From Candidatus Aminicenantota bacterium (GTDB lineage: Bacteria; Acidobacteriota; Aminicenantia; UBA2199), in contig JAGLQR010000028.1 in the NCBI GenBank assembly GCA_023136725.1, positions 1-10,796 of the forward strand: DNA of 10,796 nt, read 5' to 3'. Both the position numbers and the translations under genes were made by a program. Positions 7,572-10,796 of the stretch are shown here, piece after piece (within the stretch, counting starts at the first letter, position 1; each line of letters begins with the position of its first letter). Below the pieces are notes generated by a model. The model did no database searches, was not told the DNA's origin, and saw nothing but the letters and a program-made list of their open reading frames with translations.

Positions 7572-7583
7572 AGTCTATCTATT
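7557..7583 (-). terminator. AT-rich hairpin with T-run at the end of etfA
   Basis: Read on the minus strand, AATAGATAG (7583-7575) can pair with CTATACTATT (7571-7562), leaving a 3-base loop and one bulged base, and is followed by seven Ts (7563-7557). It overlaps the etfA stop codon and the last codons of the convergent PfkB gene. The stem has only two G-C pairs, so it may be weak. On the plus strand a T-run comes later (7591-7595), making a plus-strand terminator less likely. Confidence 0.4.
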
Positions 7584-8523
7584 AAAGTACTTTTTCTAAT
7601 TCATCCTTAAGCATCGGGACTATTTTAAAAAGATCTCCAATAATTCCATAATCAGCTTTCTTGAAAATAGGTGCTTCAGAATCTTTATTTATAGCAACAA
7701 TGATCTTCGATGTTTTCATTCCGACAAAATGTTGAATGGCGCCTGAGATACCGATTGCAATATAAAGCTTCGGATTTACTACTTTACCTGTCTGACCAAC
7801 CTGCATGTTATACGATGCAAATTCAGAATCTACCGCTGCTCTGGAAGCCCCGACACCTGCATTCAATATAGAAGCAAGGCCTTCAAGTATCTGGAAATTT
7901 TCTTTTTCTTTCATTCCTCTTCCACCGGAGACAATAATATCTGCATCCATGATATCTATACTTTTTGATTCGGATTTTTTAACATTTATTACTTTTGATC
8001 TTATTTTGTCTGAAATTGTTTTCTCTATTAATTCAGGTGAACCTGCATCAAGATCTACTACAGGAAAAACATTTGACCTTAAAGTGATAAGTTTCAATTT
8101 GTTCTTTATTTCGATCTCTTTAAGAAGTTTGCCTGAATATACCGGTTTTATTGCTATAGCGGATCCAAAGTCATAATTGACACAATCATTCACTAAAGAA
8201 CATTCGTCGAGTTTTCCTGCAATTCTTGGGAAAATTTCTTTAGCTTTAAATGAATATGAGCCCATGAAATATTCCATGTCATGCTCTTTTATAATTTCTG
8301 CTATAGTCTCCGAGAAAGAATCGGGATGGAAAACCAGGCTATCCCCTTTCACATTGATTATCTTATCAAAACCATTCAATTCATCCTTGAAGTTTTGAAA
8401 TTCATTTGTAAATATAACACCAAAGATGGTATTGCCTGATGATTTTGCAAGAGAGACAACTTCCTTTACATTTTTCTGGATCTTTCCTTTCTTTATTTCT
8501 ATATATATTCCTAAATTTGACAT
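7582..8523 (-). CDS. etfA: Electron transfer flavoprotein, alpha subunit
   Basis: EtfA binds the electron-carrying FAD of the EtfAB heterodimer, which accepts electrons from acyl-CoA and related dehydrogenases. The 313-residue protein has the usual length. Its C-terminal FAD domain is intact: SGGRG (199-203), GASRAAVD (225-232, with the conserved Arg228), GQTGK (243-247), SGAIQH (260-265), INKD (278-281), APIF (284-287) and the closing YGIIGDL. The N-terminal half is the less conserved alpha domain that packs against EtfB. Its ribosome site AGGAG (8534-8530) overlaps the etfB stop, and the two genes are 9 bases apart, so both subunits are made from one mRNA. No extra ferredoxin domain is present at the N-terminus. 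No dehydrogenase or ETF:quinone oxidoreductase gene lies nearby. Confidence 0.97.
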   Translation of the reverse strand: MSNLGIYIEIKKGKIQKNVKEVVSLAKSSGNTIFGVIFTNEFQNFKDELNGFDKIINVKGDSLVFHPDSFSETIAEIIKEHDMEYFMGSYSFKAKEIFPRIAGKLDECSLVNDCVNYDFGSAIAIKPVYSGKLLKEIEIKNKLKLITLRSNVFPVVDLDAGSPELIEKTISDKIRSKVINVKKSESKSIDIMDADIIVSGGRGMKEKENFQILEGLASILNAGVGASRAAVDSEFASYNMQVGQTGKVVNPKLYIAIGISGAIQHFVGMKTSKIIVAINKDSEAPIFKKADYGIIGDLFKIVPMLKDELEKVL

Positions 8524-8532
8524 TTCGGTCTC

Positions 8533-9303
8533 CTATAATACCTTTGCTTCATCTTTTAAAATGCTGACAAGTTCTTTTACCATCTCTTCGGGTTCACCTT
8601 CAAGAATTCTACCTGGTGCTTTTTCGGGAGGAGAATATAACCTTTTTGTAAAAGTTTTTTTCTCTGTTGAAATGTTTCCCAGATCAGAAAGGGTGATTTT
8701 CTTTAACTCGATCTTTTTTGCTTTCATAATGCCCATGAGAGAAGCATATCTGGGAGTGTTCAAAACTTTAGAGGCTGTAACTGCACAAGGAGTATTCATT
8801 TCAACCGTTTCGACATCTCCATCTTCAATTTCCCGCTCGCAGGTCACCTTATCTCCTTCCAGTTTGAATGAGATAATATTTGTAGTGACAGGCATGTCAA
8901 GGTATTCAGCAACAAGAATATGAGTTTGATTCGAATCATCATCGATGGCCTGTTTCCCGATAAAAACAATCCCCGTATCAGATTCTTTTTTAATCGCTTC
9001 AGCAAGCATTCTTGCCCTGGTTTCAATATCAAGGTCTTCATCACATTCTATATGAATACCGTTATCCGCTCCCATTGCCAGAGCACTTCGAAGAGCACTC
9101 TCAACTCTTTGTGGCCCTAATGTCATTGCATTTACTATTACTGCCGGGTCTTTTTCTTTTAACTTTAAAGCTTCTTCGAGCGCATATTCATCATAAGGAC
9201 TGATGATCCATTTTATACTTTCTTCATTAATTGAAGTCCCATCTTTTACTGACAACATTGCTTCAGTATCAGGTACCTGTTTTATCAGTACAAATACATT
9301 CAT
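8533..9303 (-). CDS. etfB: Electron transfer flavoprotein, beta subunit
   Basis: EtfB forms the heterodimer with EtfA and binds AMP or, in bifurcating types, a second FAD. The 256-residue protein shows VKQVPDT-like IKQVPDT (7-13), SPYDEYALEEAL (35-46), LRSALAMGAD (71-80), GKQAIDDDSNQT (116-127), the EREIEDGDVET segment and NTPRYASLMGIMKAKK. The DDSNQT loop resembles DDCNQT of the human AMP-binding subunit, which favours a classical, non-bifurcating ETF (inference). The ATG at 9303 is preceded by a strong TCCGGAGG ribosome site (9316-9309) and a promoter at 9328-9357. It is the first gene of the etfBA unit and is divergent from the glycosyltransferase gene. Confidence 0.97.
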   Translation of the reverse strand: MNVFVLIKQVPDTEAMLSVKDGTSINEESIKWIISPYDEYALEEALKLKEKDPAVIVNAMTLGPQRVESALRSALAMGADNGIHIECDEDLDIETRARMLAEAIKKESDTGIVFIGKQAIDDDSNQTHILVAEYLDMPVTTNIISFKLEGDKVTCEREIEDGDVETVEMNTPCAVTASKVLNTPRYASLMGIMKAKKIELKKITLSDLGNISTEKKTFTKRLYSPPEKAPGRILEGEPEEMVKELVSILKDEAKVL

Positions 9304-9327
9304 TATTACCTCCGGATTTGATTTAAA

Positions 9328-9357
9328 TTTATAACGAAATTACTGTCAAAAAGTCAA
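9328..9357 (-). promoter_or_regulatory. Promoter for etfBA
   Basis: On the minus strand TTGACT (9357-9352), an 18-bp spacer and TATAAA (9333-9328) make a sigma70-like promoter. Transcription would start near 9321, giving a leader of about 17 bases that contains the GGAGG site (9313-9309), 5 bases before the etfB ATG. A second TTGACA (9348-9343) lies too close to this -10 to serve it. Confidence 0.6.
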
Positions 9358-9397
9358 GGCAGTTGTAGTTGTTTTCCACCTTCTTCAGGGATGAAAA

Positions 9398-9413
9398 ATC
9401 ATGGATTCATGAT
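9398..9413. repeat. Inverted repeat overlapping the glycosyltransferase promoter; possible operator
   Basis: ATCATG-GATT-CATGAT is a perfect 6-bp inverted repeat with a 4-base centre. Its last base is the first base of the TATAAT at 9413-9418, where a bound dimeric repressor would block RNA polymerase. No regulator gene is adjacent, and arms of this length can arise by chance, so the operator role is a suggestion. Confidence 0.35.
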
Positions 9414-9418
9414 ATAAT
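9410..9418 (+). promoter_or_regulatory. Extended -10 promoter of the glycosyltransferase gene
   Basis: TGATATAAT (9410-9418) is a consensus extended -10 element, with TATAAT at 9413-9418. It is identical to the element at 5588-5596. No good -35 hexamer is seen 16-18 bases upstream, as is often tolerated by extended -10 promoters. The ATG lies 6 bases after it, so the transcript is predicted to start at or next to the start codon. Confidence 0.55.
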
Positions 9419-9424
9419 TATTAA

Positions 9425-10597
9425 ATGGTTAAAAAGATCGGAATTATTGTCCAGAGATACGGCCTCGAAATAAACGGGGGAGCAGAGTATCATGCCCGGC
9501 TTATTGCGGAAAAAATGGCAAAGCATATTGAAGTTGAGGTGTTTACATCCACTGCTCTAGACTATCTGACATGGGGGCATCACTATAAAAATGGTAAAGA
9601 GATAATAAACGGGATAACGATAAACAGGTTCAGGGTTTCAAGGGAGAGAGATCCGGAAAAGTTCGGTAAATTGCAGAGAAAAATATTTAAAAACGAGCAT
9701 ACTCTTGATGATGAAAGAGAGTGGTTGTATGAAGAGGGGCCTTACATGCCGGATCTTATCAGTGAACTTGAGAAGAGGGGAGATGAATTTTATAAATATA
9801 TATTCTTTTCATACAGATATTATCACTCATATGAAGGGCTGAAGAAATTCGGAAAGAAATCCGTCCTTGTACCAACAGCAGAACATGATGAGGTTATTTA
9901 TATGAGATTGTTTAAAGATCTCTTTCATATGCCTTCTGCAATTATTTATAACTCACATGAAGAGAAAGAAATTATAAATAAAATTTCAGGGAACAGAGAT
10001 GTTCCCGGTGATATAGTGGGCGTAGGTTCGGAAATTCCGGAAAAATTCGATGCGGATTCATTCAGGAAAAAATACGGGATCAATTCCGAGTATATTTTAT
10101 ATATAGGACGGCTTGATGAGAACAAAGGCGTTCCTGAGCTTATAAGGCATTTCATCAGGTTTTCTGATGAAAAAAAAAGTGATATCAAGCTTGTTCTGGT
10201 AGGAAAATCAGTAATAGATATACCTGAACATAAAAATATTGAATATCTGGGATTCATTGAAGATAATGAGAAGTTTGATGCCTTATCAGGATCTGAATTT
10301 CTCGTAATTCCATCCCAATATGAATCTCTCTCAATGGTTACACTTGAAGCCTGGGCAATAGGGATCCCGGTTATTGCAAACGGCAGGACTGATGTTCTTA
10401 AAGGGCAATGCCAGAGAAGCAATGCCGGATTATGGTATACGAACTATAATCAGTTCAGGGAAGTCTTCAGTATACTTTTAGACAACAAGGATGTCCGAGA
10501 ACGGATGGGTGAGAACGGACGAAAATTCTTCAAAGAAAACTACTCCTGGGAAGTAATCGAAAATAAATATATAAAGATCCTCGATATCAATCAATAA
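9425..10597 (+). CDS. Family GT4 glycosyltransferase
   Basis: The 390-residue protein is a two-domain GT-B enzyme of the GT4 type, which transfers sugars from nucleotide donors to lipid, polysaccharide or protein acceptors, normally at the inner face of the cytoplasmic membrane. The N-terminal acceptor domain starts KIGIIVQRYGLEINGGAEYHAR, with the glycine loop NGGAE at 17-21. The C-terminal donor domain shows ILYIGRLDENKGVPELI and LVLVGKS, and the E-x7-E pair ESLSMVTLE (Glu300 and Glu308), which binds the donor sugar-nucleotide in this clan. No signal peptide or membrane helix is present. Donor and acceptor cannot be told from sequence. It stands alone between unrelated genes, not in a polysaccharide cluster. 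ATG 9425 has no Shine-Dalgarno and lies 6 bases after a TATAAT, so it is probably leaderless. Confidence 0.9.
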   Translation: MVKKIGIIVQRYGLEINGGAEYHARLIAEKMAKHIEVEVFTSTALDYLTWGHHYKNGKEIINGITINRFRVSRERDPEKFGKLQRKIFKNEHTLDDEREWLYEEGPYMPDLISELEKRGDEFYKYIFFSYRYYHSYEGLKKFGKKSVLVPTAEHDEVIYMRLFKDLFHMPSAIIYNSHEEKEIINKISGNRDVPGDIVGVGSEIPEKFDADSFRKKYGINSEYILYIGRLDENKGVPELIRHFIRFSDEKKSDIKLVLVGKSVIDIPEHKNIEYLGFIEDNEKFDALSGSEFLVIPSQYESLSMVTLEAWAIGIPVIANGRTDVLKGQCQRSNAGLWYTNYNQFREVFSILLDNKDVRERMGENGRKFFKENYSWEVIENKYIKILDINQ

Positions 10598-10607
10598 GTG
10601 AAATAAT

Positions 10608-10796
10608 CTATTTTTTTTTGTAGGTTGTTGAGACTTTGGAGCTTATTCCGCCACGTGATGTGAATTCTGCCTCTACGATAAGTTCAATAGGGTCAAGTGA
10701 GTCTACAAGGTGTCCTGAGATCATCTTTGTGAGATTTTCATAGAAAATTCCTGCATTTCGGAATTGGAGAAAATAGTATTTTAAAGATTTAAGTTC
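10608..10796 (-). CDS. queF: NADPH-dependent preQ0 reductase QueF, C-terminal end (5' part outside window)
   Basis: The minus-strand frame is open from the right edge to TAG at 10610-10608 and encodes the last 62 residues of a longer protein. The stretch reads ELKSLKYYFLQFRNAG, then IFYENLTKMI, SLDPIELIVEAEF, TSRGGIS and finally YKKK. This follows the order of QueF (for example B. subtilis SKSLKLYLFSFRNHG, FHED, LMDPRYIEVWGKF, TPRGGIS). QueF reduces the nitrile of preQ0 to preQ1 on the path to queuosine in tRNA wobble position 34. The visible part includes the Glu-Lys-Ser-Leu-Lys segment and FYEN, where the Glu of the F-[HY]-E motif contacts substrate in the family. The catalytic Cys and Asp lie outside the window. 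The last three codons are Lys, written as nine consecutive As. Its stop is 10 bases from that of the glycosyltransferase. Confidence 0.85.
   Translation of the reverse strand, partial: ELKSLKYYFLQFRNAGIFYENLTKMISGHLVDSLDPIELIVEAEFTSRGGISSKVSTTYKKK

Noticed and set aside
7805..8923. Open frames of 123, 73 and 165 residues on the + strand opposite etfA and etfB
   Set aside because: They are antisense shadows of two clearly conserved proteins, have low-complexity Ser/Phe-rich translations, and have no convincing start sites.
9946..10422. A 158-residue minus-strand open frame opposite the glycosyltransferase
   Set aside because: It lies wholly inside a well-supported GT4 gene, is Ser-rich like other antisense shadows here, and has no family motif.
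10584..10619. Intrinsic terminator for the glycosyltransferase at the T9 run
   Set aside because: No inverted repeat able to form a stem precedes the Ts.

Overview
The window looks like an ordinary chromosomal stretch from a low-GC (roughly 35-36 %, estimated from a few lines) Gram-negative-type bacterium, probably an anaerobe. Pointers are an iron-sulfur-type PurF, a predicted outer-surface lipoprotein with tetratricopeptide (TPR) and S-layer-homology-like segments, a PATAN/DUF4388 protein, a free Hpt phosphotransfer protein and an ETF pair. A candidate phylum near the FCB group, or a deltaproteobacterium-like lineage, would fit. The sequence alone does not settle this. No tRNA, rRNA, CRISPR array, insertion sequence or phage gene was seen.

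Layout on the + strand, left part: the 3' part of purF (purine synthesis) is followed 9 bases later by an uncharacterised PATAN/DUF4388 protein, and that unit ends at a hairpin-plus-T terminator. Next come miaA (tRNA isopentenylation), hflX (ribosome-associated GTPase, overlapping miaA by 14 bases) and a TPR lipoprotein gene. A strong sigma70-type promoter then drives a second + strand unit: a divergent deoxynucleoside-kinase-like gene, a stand-alone Hpt protein and a PfkB-family (adenosine-kinase-like) kinase.

Right part: etfB-etfA run on the - strand and meet the PfkB gene tail to tail with only 10 bases between stop codons. A divergent control region at 9304-9424 separates etfB from a family GT4 glycosyltransferase on the + strand. 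The glycosyltransferase again meets tail to tail, also with 10 bases between, a - strand gene that runs off the right edge. That edge gene is the C-terminal end of QueF, the queuosine-pathway nitrile reductase.

The window holds two tRNA-modification genes (miaA and queF) and a nucleotide theme (purF and two nucleoside-kinase-like genes), but no obvious new multigene system. The points most worth a second look are: (1) two genes whose start codons lie 6-8 bases after an identical ATGATATAATT promoter element, which predicts leaderless mRNAs in a genome that otherwise uses Shine-Dalgarno sites; (2) a strong excess of GATC; (3) a nucleoside-kinase homologue altered at several family-conserved sites; (4) an Hpt protein placed between two kinase genes; (5) an inverted repeat overlapping the glycosyltransferase promoter.
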